Source: Castor canadensis | Taxonomy: Eukaryota > Chordata > Mammalia > Rodentia > Castoridae | NCBI RefSeq assembly: GCF_047511655.1 | Contig: NC_133392.1 | Coordinates: forward strand, 91,505,042 to 91,569,041 | DNA length: 64,000 nt | Reading direction: 5' to 3' | Shown: one piece after another, positions 32,071 to 43,500 of the stretch | How the letters are laid out: each line of letters starts with the position of its first letter | How positions within the stretch are numbered: position 1 is the stretch's first letter | The notes under the pieces: generated by a model | Databases searched by the model: none | What the model was told of the DNA's origin: nothing | Seen by the model: only the letters and a program-made list of their open reading frames with translations | Program-made: the position numbers and the translations under genes

Positions 32071-33683
32071 GATTTAAACTTAGAGCTTTAAAACTGTATA
32101 ATCATCAAACTTGGCAACTCTTAAGAAAAACAGCTGTTCTAGCACACTGCAATGAGAACCCAAATCAGACCAAAATCTTAGAACATTTAGGAAGGGGAAA
32201 TGATGTTGAAGAATGTGACGATGCTGTGAGGTATAATGGAACAGTGACACATATAGCTCAGATTGTTGCATTCTTAGAAAATTATAGAAATTGGGTGCTG
32301 AAATAAACTTCCAGTCATTTTAGATGGGCAGCAAAAGTAGGAGAAGTTAAGAGATTTGTACAAAGTCCTGCAGATAAGTCAGTAGAAGTTCTGCGACCAG
32401 AATCCAGGCCTTCTGACCCCCACTCCATTATTCTCTTCCTTCACCACAGGGGAGTCACAGCTCCGAAGGTGTCCTTTTTCACTTCGTGTAGATTTAGTCT
32501 GTGTTAATCTACTCTGCACTTTGCACTACACCGTACACAAGGCTGATGAATAACCTACATGCATTCTGGTGGCTGGGAGAAGTCAACTTAGCATTAAAAA
32601 TTCATTATGGAAATTTACCCAAATAGATAATTAAGGAGACGGGTGTCAACCTAATTGGCTCAGATGAATGCAAGAGCTCCACACAGATTTTTTAACTTTA
32701 AAAAAAATTTGCTGTTTGTTATTGACCCACACCCACCTTCATTAAAATCACAAAGGTGTCACAAGTCTCCCTTTCATTAGTCTCACAAAACCATTTTGAA
32801 TGCTCCCTTTAGATTGGGACAGGATGCATTTAGAATTCACTAATGCCTCAAACTAACTTCTGTAAGTCTTTGGGGACCAATAAAAACTTACACGCGTTTT
32901 TCTCAGCAGGTTGCCTTTAACTCAGAGTAGCAATTTTTTTAAGGAGCTTAAGTAATGCAAGTTTTTTTGGTTTATTTTGTTTGCCCTTATGAATACACTA
33001 GAACTAGCCAATAGCCAAGAACCTAAGAAAGTAATACTATTTTAGTATTTAGCAGGTTCGGTGTGTATCAAATAAGCAGTATCTGGATTCAGCATACATT
33101 TGTTAATTCTATGACTGTATTAAGCTTGAGGTGGGGTGAGATCAGAGTAATAAAAACCATATTTTAATGCACTGTTTATGTAACTTCAATGACCATGTAG
33201 TGTACTTTTTATCCAATTCCCCATCAACCTCGTGTATCCACTGGACTGCCTGAAATAAACAGTTTTCATTCTCCCTTGGAGTCAGGTATTACCAAATGAC
33301 TACGTTCTTGTTAAAGGAATGCCACTGGAGGCACTGTCTGCAACTTCTCATACCAACTGCTCTTCTTTACCTCTTCACTGGAATACAGTTGTGATACCCT
33401 GAAGTCCAAGCAGTCATCTTGGGTTGGGCCACATAGGAAGCTCTGTGTTGAGGATGATGGAGCAATGTGTGATGAAGTAGCTGGGGCCCAACCCCAGCCT
33501 GCCTTCCTTCAGACCTTGGATAGGCAGTAGAGAAATTCTACCATTTAAGTTGCTGCTATTTTTGTTTTCAACTGAAACTAATCCTAAATGATACAATTGA
33601 GCTATAGTGTCCTGAGATTTGCTAGTGTGAAATCCCCACTGGTTTTCAAAGATAAATTTAAAAAAATATTGTAAAATATATTG
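32071..33683. other. Intergenic, no gene
   Basis: A weak MIR/L2-like piece lies at 32310-32420 (TCCTGCAGATAAGTCAGTAG, CCAGGCCTTCTGACC). The rest is not recognised. Confidence 0.4.
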
Positions 33684-34060
33684 TATTAGTTAACTTTCCA
33701 TAGCTGTGACCAAAATACCTTAAAGAACAATTTATAAGGAAGTGTTTATTTTGGTTCATGGTTTCAGAGCAATGGGTCTATGGCCGACTGGCTTCATTAT
33801 TTTGGGCCTTGGGTGGTCTGAACATCATGGTGTGGAGGCACATAGAGCAGAAGACTGTTTGCTCATGGTAGACAGGAAGCAGAGAGTGAGGAGTGGACCA
33901 GGGACCAGATACAATGTTAAAAGGCATGCCCCAGTGACCTACTTTCTCCACCTCCAAAAGTTTCCAGAACCTCCCCACCCCAAATAATGCCACCTGCTGA
34001 GGACTAAGCATTAAACACATGAGCCTATGCAAAAGATTTCGTATTCAACCCAGATTGCAA
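33684..34060 (+). mobile_element. LTR-like relic, same style as the one at 25.4 kb
   Basis: Starts TGTATTAGTTAACTTTCCAT and contains GTTTATTTTGGTTCATGG and, near the end, TTAAACACATGAGCC. It shares order with the 25.4-kb element and has no provirus body next to it on the right. Confidence 0.6.
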
Positions 34061-34239
34061 TCAATTTTTATATTGATTATATATTAAAATATTTTGGATA
34101 TGTAGTCATAAAAAAATCATGTATTGAGATGCTTTCTCCTGGTCTTCTTTCCTTTTTTAAATATATGTAGTTTACATTATATTTTTATTGGACAGTGCTA
34201 GGCTAGTGTTGCTTTTCTCTGTCTCTATATCTGTAGCAG

Positions 34240-34400
34240 AGAATAAGGCAGGACCTGAGGTAAGAGGAGCTGTACAACTTACCCAGGTCACCATGTCAGG
34301 TAAATGGCAGGACTGGATTCAAACTCAAGTCTACCTGGCACAACCCCAGTGCTTTCACACATTACTGTGTGTCTCACCTGGAGTCACAGAGCTCAGGCAC
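34240..34400 (-). mobile_element. MIR-like SINE, antisense
   Basis: Antisense MIR features: CTTACCCAGGTCACCATGTC, then GGCAGGACTGGATTCAAACT. Confidence 0.55.
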
Positions 34401-34429
34401 GGAATAGAGAATATCACCTCAAACGCTTA

Positions 34430-34661
34430 CTTTTTTTGTGTGTGGGAGTGTTAAGTACTGAGGTTTGAACTCAGGGCCTCAATGCTTCCTAGGCAGGCAC
34501 TCTACCACTTGAACCACTCCTCCAGCTCTTTTTTGTGTTGGGTGTTTTTCCAGATAGGGTTTCACAATCTATTTGCCTCACCTGGCCTTGAACTGTGATC
34601 CTCCTGATTGCTGCCTCCTGAGTAGCTAGGATTACAGGTGAGAGCTACTGGAGCCCAGTTC
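34430..34661 (-). mobile_element. Composite SINE (ID-B1), antisense
   Basis: ID-like unit (GAGGTTTGAACTCAGGGCC, CTCTACCACTTGAACCACTC) joined to one B1-like unit ending AGTAGCTAGGATTACAGG. Confidence 0.9.
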
Positions 34662-36298
34662 AAACACTAATTCTTAAAGGTAGGAAACTCCTGACTTTTG
34701 GAAGAGTCTCTCCGACTTTTCTTTAACATATATTTATAATCCAATATGTTCTATAATATTGTTTTCAAGTCAGTTATTTCCCAGCATATAAAGATAGGAG
34801 TACAATCCATTGAAAAAAGATATGAAACAGAATGAATGACTTTGCTTTTGATTCCAAAAGCAGATGTTTAACACGGGACTCTGCCATAGGCATATCCCAC
34901 ACCCATGAGCGCTGGAGGCCCTTTCGAGAAGACTTGCTTTAGTCACTTTGCCTGACTTTCCTGGAAGCGGAAGGTCTGTAACCTACCCCTCTGACCTAGG
35001 ATGTCCCATGGATGGTGGCTGGGTGACAAACCATCTTGCTGCACATTTCACTTTATCTGGTTACTTATTGCTCTGGCTGCCTGGGCAAAGCATCCCCTGA
35101 AGGGTCAGTATTGTTTACATCTTCACTCGCTGACCTTACCCCCACCTCTGCTATGATAAAGGAGTCTGTAGCCCCTGTTCTTATTCTGTGGAACAGGGAC
35201 ACATTCTCTACTTGGAGATGAGCTGGCAGGCCCAGATTTCCTGATTTCTCCTTACGTAAAATGGCAGACAGGAATACTCTGACCTAATTAAGGTGAAGAG
35301 ACATCAATTTAGCTACCAGTTTGGGAGTAGCCAAAAATTTCTCACTCTACTTGCAGGACCCTCCATCTTGTGTTATCAGTGCTAGGATATACACAAGTAG
35401 ACATTTACCACCACCAAGAGATTCTGAGACACACAAAAGGCACCGTCACCAAATGTACTTGCATGTGATCATTTTAATTTTTCTATCTAGCACTGCCACA
35501 ACTGGCTAGAAATGGTACCCAGACTATTTAATTGCCAGCATGAAACTAACAAGCTGTTCATTAATGCACCTGATGAGCTCCCTCTGCTTCCTGTGGTTTC
35601 TGTTCCTGGTTTAGAAGCAGAAGTAACAAGTTTTCTCCAAGAGGCATATCTGTCCTGCAGCAGTCAGCTCTTTGAACATTTAACTTGATGAAGTTACGGA
35701 AAACACTTGATGGCTCTGTGCCCAGACCTGACCTCTGCAGATCCTGTTCATAGGGATCGTTCAAGGCAGATGAATCACAAGCAGTAAGTGCTTTGTGCAT
35801 TTGCCATCCAAATATGGCAGTGCTTGGGCAACTGTGGGTCATCAGGCTTTTGCAGATTAAATTCCCCCAAAGATATATTTCACTAATACAATCAAAGGAC
35901 AATGTATGCCCCTGACAGCATATGCTAATCTCAGAGGGACAACTGTCTATATTCCTGTAGCAATATTTGTTGAGGGCAGAATGAAGACACTGCCAGCAAT
36001 TGGTCTCCTTTTCTCTGTATTCATCATCATGTCCAAAAACAATGCTCAAATCTACATCACATTCCAATGTAATAAGTCAGCGCATTCTTCCCCAACTAAA
36101 TCTGCTTGACGCCTTCAGCTCCTGAATCAACTTGAAGGAGGTTCTCTGTGTGGTTTTTGCTTTAGAAGGGCGGAAGCTGGGGTGTCTAAAACTCAAATGC
36201 CTTTGTTGTTCAGACAATTGATTGTGGTGGTTGAAGGATTGGGGAATGGGAGTATAGAAATTTTAAGCCTCACTAGAGGGATGCCAAATGTAGTTTTA

Positions 36299-36329
36299 AA
36301 CACACACACACACACACACACACGCACAC
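36299..36329 (+). repeat. (CA)n microsatellite
   Basis: About 14 CA units with one CG interruption. Confidence 0.95.
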
Positions 36330-37256
36330 TGGCCAAAGGAAAACCTGTCAGTTTTGATTCCACTGAAAAGTGCCCAGTTTGTGATTTACTCTTTAAACCA
36401 ATTCATTAAATCTTATTTGAAGGGTTTGATAAGTGGAATGGCAGGTACTGTGTTAAATGCTTTCTAATTGTAATACTCTGCCTCTTTAGCTGAGGATAAT
36501 CAGATTCAGCATTAATTAGTTCTCACATAAATCTTTATCATCAAATCCATTGCACTTGGGCAAGCTCTTTCTCGCTCACATACATGAAGTGCTTCCCCAT
36601 GCAGCCTCCAAGCTGCAGGCCAAGACTGCATGAATAGGAATCCAGCACAATGTGAGAAGGAATCGGATGTCTCCAGTCTTTATGGGGGCCTGGAGGCAAA
36701 GGCTGCAAAGGCTGCCTACCCGACAAGCGTCAGGCTTCTCTTGGTGGCCTGTTTTTGATTATGGTGCTCTTCCCCTGGATGGTGTGAGACGGAAGCACCT
36801 CAGTCATTGCCAAGGTTCTCAGGCCTGCCTGCTGTATATTTTATTCTGAGTCAGTCTTTAATTTGCTAATTTTGTCATCAGAGGCTGAGGAATGATTTTT
36901 AGATGAGATTGGGCGCATTCAGGCCGTTGACATGAGGAATGATTTTTATACTTTTCTGTTGCTTTTCAGACATTTTTCTCCTCCCCCAACAAAAGTACTT
37001 AAGAGAAATCCAATCCTTCTCTGAAGGTTACTTGAATTAGTATATCCCAAATTCAATCTGGAGAAAAACACAGCAAAGGCACACTCTCAGTGTCATTTGG
37101 TTTGAGTGTGAAGTGACTTGCTGAGAGTGGTCAATACAGGTTATCCTGAAACATCCCTTGTCTCTTTTTCTATGGTGTTCTTAAAAAAAAAAAAAACTGG
37201 CTAAATTTAAAAGACTTTACTTGAGCAAGGAAGAGACTCTACAACTTGGCAGCACT

Positions 37257-37318
37257 GTAGACCAAAGATCCTTTAGAATGCCTTCTCGTAGACCAAAGAT
37301 CCTTTAGAATGCCTTCTC
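37257..37318 (+). repeat. 31-bp perfect tandem duplication
   Basis: The unit GTAGACCAAAGATCC...CTTCTC at 37257-37287 is repeated exactly at 37288-37318. Confidence 0.92.
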
Positions 37319-38621
37319 TTACAATGTGGTGAGCTATTTTTATAAGCAGAAAGACAGGAAATGACATATGGAGATTATCCAGTTGTTCCAGTTTGGTGTT
37401 AACCTTATTTGGGCATAATTTAGCTACCTTCATTTTGGGATTAGCTAGAGTCATCTGCTGGGATTGGATGAGGCACAGTTGCTTAATTACAAGGGTATAC
37501 TCTTGGTTTAGGTTACAATTTGCTTGTACATCAAGGTAGGTTGTAGTTTTTTATATACAGAGACCCCATGGGGTCAAATTTCTTGCTCACAGATAAAAGT
37601 TGGTTTAGGTCAAATTTGTTTGTTTGACTGCAGAATATTAAGACTTAGAATTTTAAGTGGGCTCATGGTTTCCAAGTAAAAGGACTACTTCAAGCTTCCC
37701 TGGTAGCTTAGGTATGGCAATGAGACTGAAATCTGGTCAGCAAGATATAGGAGGAGGTAGTACACACAGTTCTTGGAAGCATTCTAAAAGAACATATCCT
37801 TTCCCTTTTCTTCTCCCTGTTGGTTAGAATTCATGTGGTGATGGCAATAGCTGAAGCTACCTTTTTGGGTTGTGAAATGATTCTGGGAATGGATGTTATG
37901 CATGAAGGAGCAGAAAGATAGAAGAAGCCTGTGTCTTAACATCATGGAGGGTGGGTGCCACCCTTGGTCCCCAATCTGGACATTTACGTAACAGAGAAAT
38001 ATGCATTTATTTTGTTTACACCACCCAGTGGGGGTGGGGGAGACCACTTTCTATCACTCATAGTCAAACCTATCTCAAACTAACACAAAGGGTATCAGGA
38101 AGATGCCCAGAGCAGGGCTCAGATATTCCTCATGTTATCCCTTCGAGTTAGAGGTCAACCATCACCATCATTTTATAAAAGTTTTAATCAAATTCTTTGT
38201 TTTGTCTTCCTTATCCTTGACCCCCCCATCCAGGTTTCCAGCAACTGCTGCTCTTACCTGTTGTCACTGTCACTTCTCATAGTGCTTCACTGTGTTTTAC
38301 CTTTTGTCTTGTGTTTGCAGCTTAAGTAAACTGTGGGAATTTGGGGATAGATCATTTCTTTGATAACCACCTTTTCTATTTGTAGTACAAAACAAAGTAT
38401 TACTGAAGTTCCAGACGCCCATAAGTCCCCTAATTGATTTGAACCTCGCCATCTGTTCTATTTTCTATGTCTTTTTATTCTTATCTTCAGATTTTCTGTT
38501 CTATGTGGTAATTAATTATCCCTTTAGGGCACTGAATTATGACACTCTCTAAGATAGGGACTCAACTTGAAGAGGAGGAAGAGGGAAACACAGAGTCCAT
38601 CAACTCTCTGCAAAGTTATTT

Positions 38622-38803
38622 TCTGGAGTGCTGGGGATCAAACCTAGGGCTTTGCACCTGCTGGGCAAGAGCTCTACTGAGTTATATCCCCAGCTCTTAG
38701 TTTTTTTGAGACAGGATTTCACTATGTAGCCCAGCCTGGCCTTGAACTCAAGATCCTCCTGCCTCTTGCCTTCCAAGTTTTGGGATTACAGGTATACAAT
38801 CAA
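38622..38803 (-). mobile_element. Composite SINE (ID-B1), antisense, older
   Basis: Starts near GTGCTGGGGATCAAACCTAG and ends near TTTTGGGATTACAGGTATAC. The ID part resembles the squirrel/murine style more than the other copies do. Confidence 0.8.
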
Positions 38804-38874
38804 GGTCAATTCATAATCACCATAAGAAGAGGACTAAGGTAGGAAGGAGAAAAATAAAGGGATGGACCAATTTG

Positions 38875-39235
38875 GGTTATAATACATAAATACATAGAAA
38901 TGTCACAATGAAATTCCCTACATTGCTATTTTAAACAAACAAAAATGCCTTTTTTCCAAAAATGGAGAACAGAAGGTAAACCAGGTCCTGCCTGGAGGGT
39001 AGCATAAATGGGAGGAGAAAGGGTACAAGGAAAGGGTGTAGGAGCGAATATGGTGGAGATATTATGTACTCATGTATGAAAATGGAAAAATGAGACCTGA
39101 TGAAACTGTTCCAGAAACAGGGGGAAGAGGGTTAAAGGAGAATGACAGAAGCAGTGAACTCAACTGATATATTGTAAGCACTTTTGTAAATGTCATTATG
39201 TACCCCCAGTACAATAATAATAAAAAATAAAAATA
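38875..39235 (+). mobile_element. L1 3' UTR, sense
   Basis: Complement of the 3' UTR seen at 5.9 and 22.5 kb: CATGTATGAAAATGGAAAAA, then TATTGTAAGCACTTTTGTAA and an A-rich tail. Confidence 0.85.
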
Positions 39236-39563
39236 TCAATTCACATATAGATCTATATAATGTCCATAATGATATTTAAAGATTTCATTTTCTCTCTATG
39301 GTTTTGAGAAGACCTCAGTCTTTCATTCTTGAAGAGGCAAGCAAACAAGTCACAGACACAGAGGGAATAAACTCAGCCATGTTTCACTGCAACCACAAAG
39401 CACCAGTTCAACAAGGCATTGGCACAGAGATTGAACAAACGTCTCTTGGAACAGAGATATGGCAAGTCCACATTTTCAAGTTCTTTAAAAAAAGTACTCA
39501 AACCAGGAATCAAAGCATAGGACAAAAAATTTTTAAAAATATTACAGCATCATGAAGATTCGA

Positions 39564-39604
<41 letters not shown>

Positions 39605-40388
39605 AAAATATCCTGTACTGGTAACAAGGCTTTTTGATCTATAACTCTTGGCAAATTTCTTCAGAAACGAATTACCATAAATACAAACCATAAAGTAAAA
39701 AAAAAAAAATGCTTTCTCCAGAAACAAAGAACCAATGTAAGCAAATCTATGCAGAAAATATCACCCCTGTGACAGCAAGCTGAATATGGACGAATGTCCC
39801 CAGCACACAAGAGTTTTTGCAGAGCTGCAGTTCTGCTCCTGAAGGGGCCACAATGCTCGTTCACTTCAAATATCGCAGCATATCCCAGTGAAACCTTAAC
39901 AAGGTCAAGTGGAAGACCCTCTACAAACAAGGGTGTTGGCAACTCCATCCAAGTGCACGAGCTCTACAGAACAGAGGAAGTCAAGGGAGACAGTGATCCC
40001 TTTTTCTCTCTTCCCCCTCCCCAAACTGTCATTTTTACTGCTAAGTCTGTGACCCAATGATGCTTATTCCATTGAATTCTCTTATGAAGAAATGAAGAAA
40101 ATTCTTATGATTTCAAAGCCCCGTGGGGAGGGAATGTAATCAAGTCAAAGGTCATCTGTCTGACACACTGTACAAGGAAAGCGTCTTGTGCACATTTTAC
40201 CCTTGCTCCTCCTGGCTGAATGCAGGTCAGCTGATGGGCTGCCTAGTCTATCCAATAGGATAGCGTTTCCTTTGACTGAATTTCTTTACAATACACGTGT
40301 ATGTATTTTGTTTACAAAGTTTCATCACATGAAACTAAGTGATGTCGTTATGCATTTTTTTGAGGTCTAAGACCCCTATGTGGCTGTC
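39236..40388 (-). other. SAMD13 3' UTR and downstream flank
   Basis: On the minus strand this follows the SAMD13 stop. No canonical AATAAA was found on the minus strand in the first 700 bases, so the 3' end is unknown. A minus-strand 95-codon frame (39661-39948) is unassigned. There is a TA microsatellite at 39564-39603. Confidence 0.4.
39564..39603 (+). repeat. (TA)n microsatellite
   Basis: About 20 TA units with one TG. Confidence 0.95.
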
Positions 40389-40532
40389 CTATGAAGAGCT
40401 GTTCTTTAAGTGCTTTGTCTGCAGAGGTTTTACATGATACTCGTAGATTTTCAGAGCAGGCCCCAATTTTAACTGAAGTCCAGTCAACACGTCATTCCTC
40501 GTCATCAACAGCAGGGACTTTCCATCAATTTC
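40389..40532 (-). CDS. SAMD13: SAMD13 terminal coding exon
   Basis: Minus strand, 47 codons and TAG (40389-40391): [18 protein letters not shown], then [14 protein letters not shown] and a tail ending KNSSS. The Asp-Gly-x-x-Leu-Leu and Leu-x-x-Gly-Pro-Ala-Leu-Lys-Ile patterns are classic SAM helix 3 and helix 5 motifs. The acceptor reads ATTATAG above 40532 with a modest pyrimidine tract. Confidence 0.95.
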   Translation of the reverse strand, partial: EIDGKSLLLMTRNDVLTGLQLKLGPALKIYEYHVKPLQTKHLKNSSS

Positions 40533-43500
40533 CTATAATGGCAGAGGGTAAAGTTAGCATTTAAGTCCAAGGATAAGAAGAGAAAAAGAGAAAAAGGCAA
40601 AAGTTACACCAGCCATCCCCAAGCTAAAAACAGTACTTTTCACTATTGTCAAGACGGTAACAATGGAATTTTCTATTTTTATCTTCCATCTTTCACTTGT
40701 GTTTTGGGGATTAAACACAAGCCATAGCTGGGTTTGTTTCAAGATTACATCACAAAAGTCACATCTCAAAAAACTCATGGCAAATTTATAACCTGTATTC
40801 TTATGATCAAGAATGCTTCCAAAAGGAATAAGGACTTGTTTCATTTATAAAATATATTAAAGTTTATGCACAATTTTCTATGTACTTAATTCCATAAAAA
40901 CTCTACAAATTAGGACAGGCAAAGACAATCATCATTGTTTTACAGGCAAACCAAGAATAAAACAAGAAGTTAACCTGCCTAAGAGCAAGCAGTTGAGAAA
41001 GGGAGGCATGGGATTTGAACTCATCTGCCTGCAGCTCAAGCTGATGGCCTGTTTCCCCTCTCCCTCCTTCAGACTTGGGTTCATACTGGGGTTCAAATTC
41101 AGGGTGCTGCACTTTCTAGGCAGGTTCTCTACCACTTGAGCTGTGTCCCCAGCCCTTATTGCTTTTGGTGTCTTTTCAAATAGGGTCTCACTTTTTGCCT
41201 AGGACTGGACTCAGCCTGCCATCCACCTACTAACACCTCCTGCATATCTGGGGTTACAGACATGAGCCACCATCCTGGCTTGTTTGTTGAATTGGGGTCT
41301 CAGCTAATATTTTTGTCCAGGCTTGCTTCAAACCATGGTATTTCTGATCTCTGCCTCCTGAATAGCTGGGATTACAGGCATGGGCCACTACACCAACCTG
41401 ATGTCCTTTTTATAATCCCCCTTTGCTCTTGACACTGTAATTAAATACAAGTCATCTCTCGATGGTCCAATGGGGTCTAGAGTGTAAGGCTTCTAGGAAC
41501 CTTGTCAACTTAAAAAATGGGCATTAGTAAAATGAATCACCCTCTGGAAGATTCTTTCTTCCCTTCAAAATCAGAACCATCCTACTTCAGCCTGAAAACC
41601 AACCTCTCCATGCTGAGGACCCCTACTTTAGTCCCTCTCAATGGGCCCTCAAGACTCCAAGTATGGTGGTGAGGGACAGGGCTGCCAACTGCAAACCCCA
41701 TCCCTGCTCTCCTCAGAGTGCTTTCCTCACATCCTCAGGCACAGAGTCAGGCACACTACAATCTAGGTATTCTTAGATACTACGAAGCTTTTGGGTGAAG
41801 TAATAATGGGATTCTTACAAAAGGGATGAGTCCCCAGATAAATAAAGTGGCTTAAAGTTCCTGAAAACGAGGCTGACTGCCTGTCACCTTAGTTTTGTTA
41901 TTGTTTTAGACTCTCTGAAGAACCTGTGTCTTAGGAGACTTGGGTCGGGAAGTAGGCTGGCTGTACTTGACTTTTTTTTTTTTTTGTGGTACTGAGGTTT
42001 GAACTTAGGGCCTACACCTTGAGCCACTCCACCAGCCCTTTTTTGTGAAGGGTTTTTTCGAGATAGGGTCTTGTGTAACTATTTGCCCAGGCAGGCTTTG
42101 AACCACAATCCTCCTGATCCTCGTGATCCTCAGTAGCTAGGATTATAGGTGTGTGAGCCACCAGTGCCCAGCTGTACTTGACCTTTTTGTTCAGGATTTT
42201 ACCTACATTTTTTTGCACCTATCTGGACTGACAGGGGGACACAATGAGCAAATGCATGGAACTCTGACTCCCTTTTATGTCGCCCCAGGGAGGTTGTTCT
42301 CACCTCCCACCTATCTCATGTATGGTGCCAGGCTGAGTGTGGGATGGGCTGAAGGAAAACCCACTGTGAAACCATGGGCAAATTCTTCCTCCTCCATGTC
42401 CTCACTTGTTAGTGTGGGAGCGTGGGCTTCTGACGGGATTTGAGCATTCTTGCACACGCTCCCTGACCTGAGGGACACACCTGCGGCTCATTACTCCTTC
42501 CACCGCTCTCCACTGGAATGCAGTCCTCAGCACTTGTCACCACCTAGCATGACCAGAGCAGAATGAGAAATCACTCCTAGCTGGTCGACTGTGTGTTTGA
42601 GTTTGGGCAACATCTACTGTCAGCTACTAGAAGACAAAATGTTTCACATTAATTTGTGGATAATTATTCAAAACCATAGCATATAAAAGGCAGTTGTTTG
42701 ATAGACTGATAGGGCAAGAATAGAAAATAAGAGACAAAGATTTGCCCATTAGTGAAACCTGTAACTTTGAGAATGGCTCTCAAACTTACTTATTTATGGT
42801 GGCACTGGGGGTTGAACTCACTGGCTGAAGCTTGCAAGGCAAGGTGCTCTACCACTATGAGCCTTTCTACCAGCCCTTTTCACATTGATTATCTTTGAAA
42901 CAGGGCTTTATGCCCAGGCAGGCCTGAAGACTGCAGTTCTCCTATCTGTGCTTCTTAGGGCAGCTACAGTGATGACAGGCATGCATCCCAGCTATTGTTT
43001 GAGATGGAGTCTCATGAACTTTTTGTCCAGGCTAGCCTCGAACTGCTATCCTTACCATCTCTGCCTCTTAAGTAGCTAGAATTACAGATGTGAGCCACGT
43101 GGCCTGGCTGAGAGTTAGCTCTCAACTCTTTGCACTGAATCTGACTGAGAGGAGCTTTTGGCAAACGGAAAGCACAGGAGCAAAGCTGAGGACACCGCGA
43201 GGCCCTAGGGATGTGAACTAGAAGTGACTGCAGAGCTTGTGCTCTCCCTTGCACACTGAGGCAAATGCTGACTTGGAAGGCTTCGCCAAGCAGCTCAGCC
43301 CTCCCTCCTGTCTCTCCTGTGCTGTTGTTGCTCACTCTTAACCTTACATATTTGAAACAGGCACCAGGAAGAGAGCACTCTGCTTTCATTTCTCTGCCAC
43401 TAGAAAACTTCCTTTACTAATTCAAAGTGAATTTTAAAAAAACAAATTCTGCTGGCAAAATGTCCTGCAACTCAGCATTTCTGTCAAAAGCCAAGTATGT

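Larger units (their letters stand above)
34662..38621. other. Intergenic stretch, largely repeat-poor
   Basis: About 4 kb between UOX and SAMD13 with few recognisable repeats. It holds a CA microsatellite (36299-36329), a 31-bp tandem duplication (37257-37318) and a 168-codon minus-strand open frame (35561-36067) that I do not recognise. Low repeat content suits regulatory or conserved non-coding DNA, but nothing in the sequence proves it. Confidence 0.4.

Noticed and set aside
37257..37318. CRISPR-like direct repeats
   Set aside because: Only two adjacent units, no spacers, in a mammalian genome.
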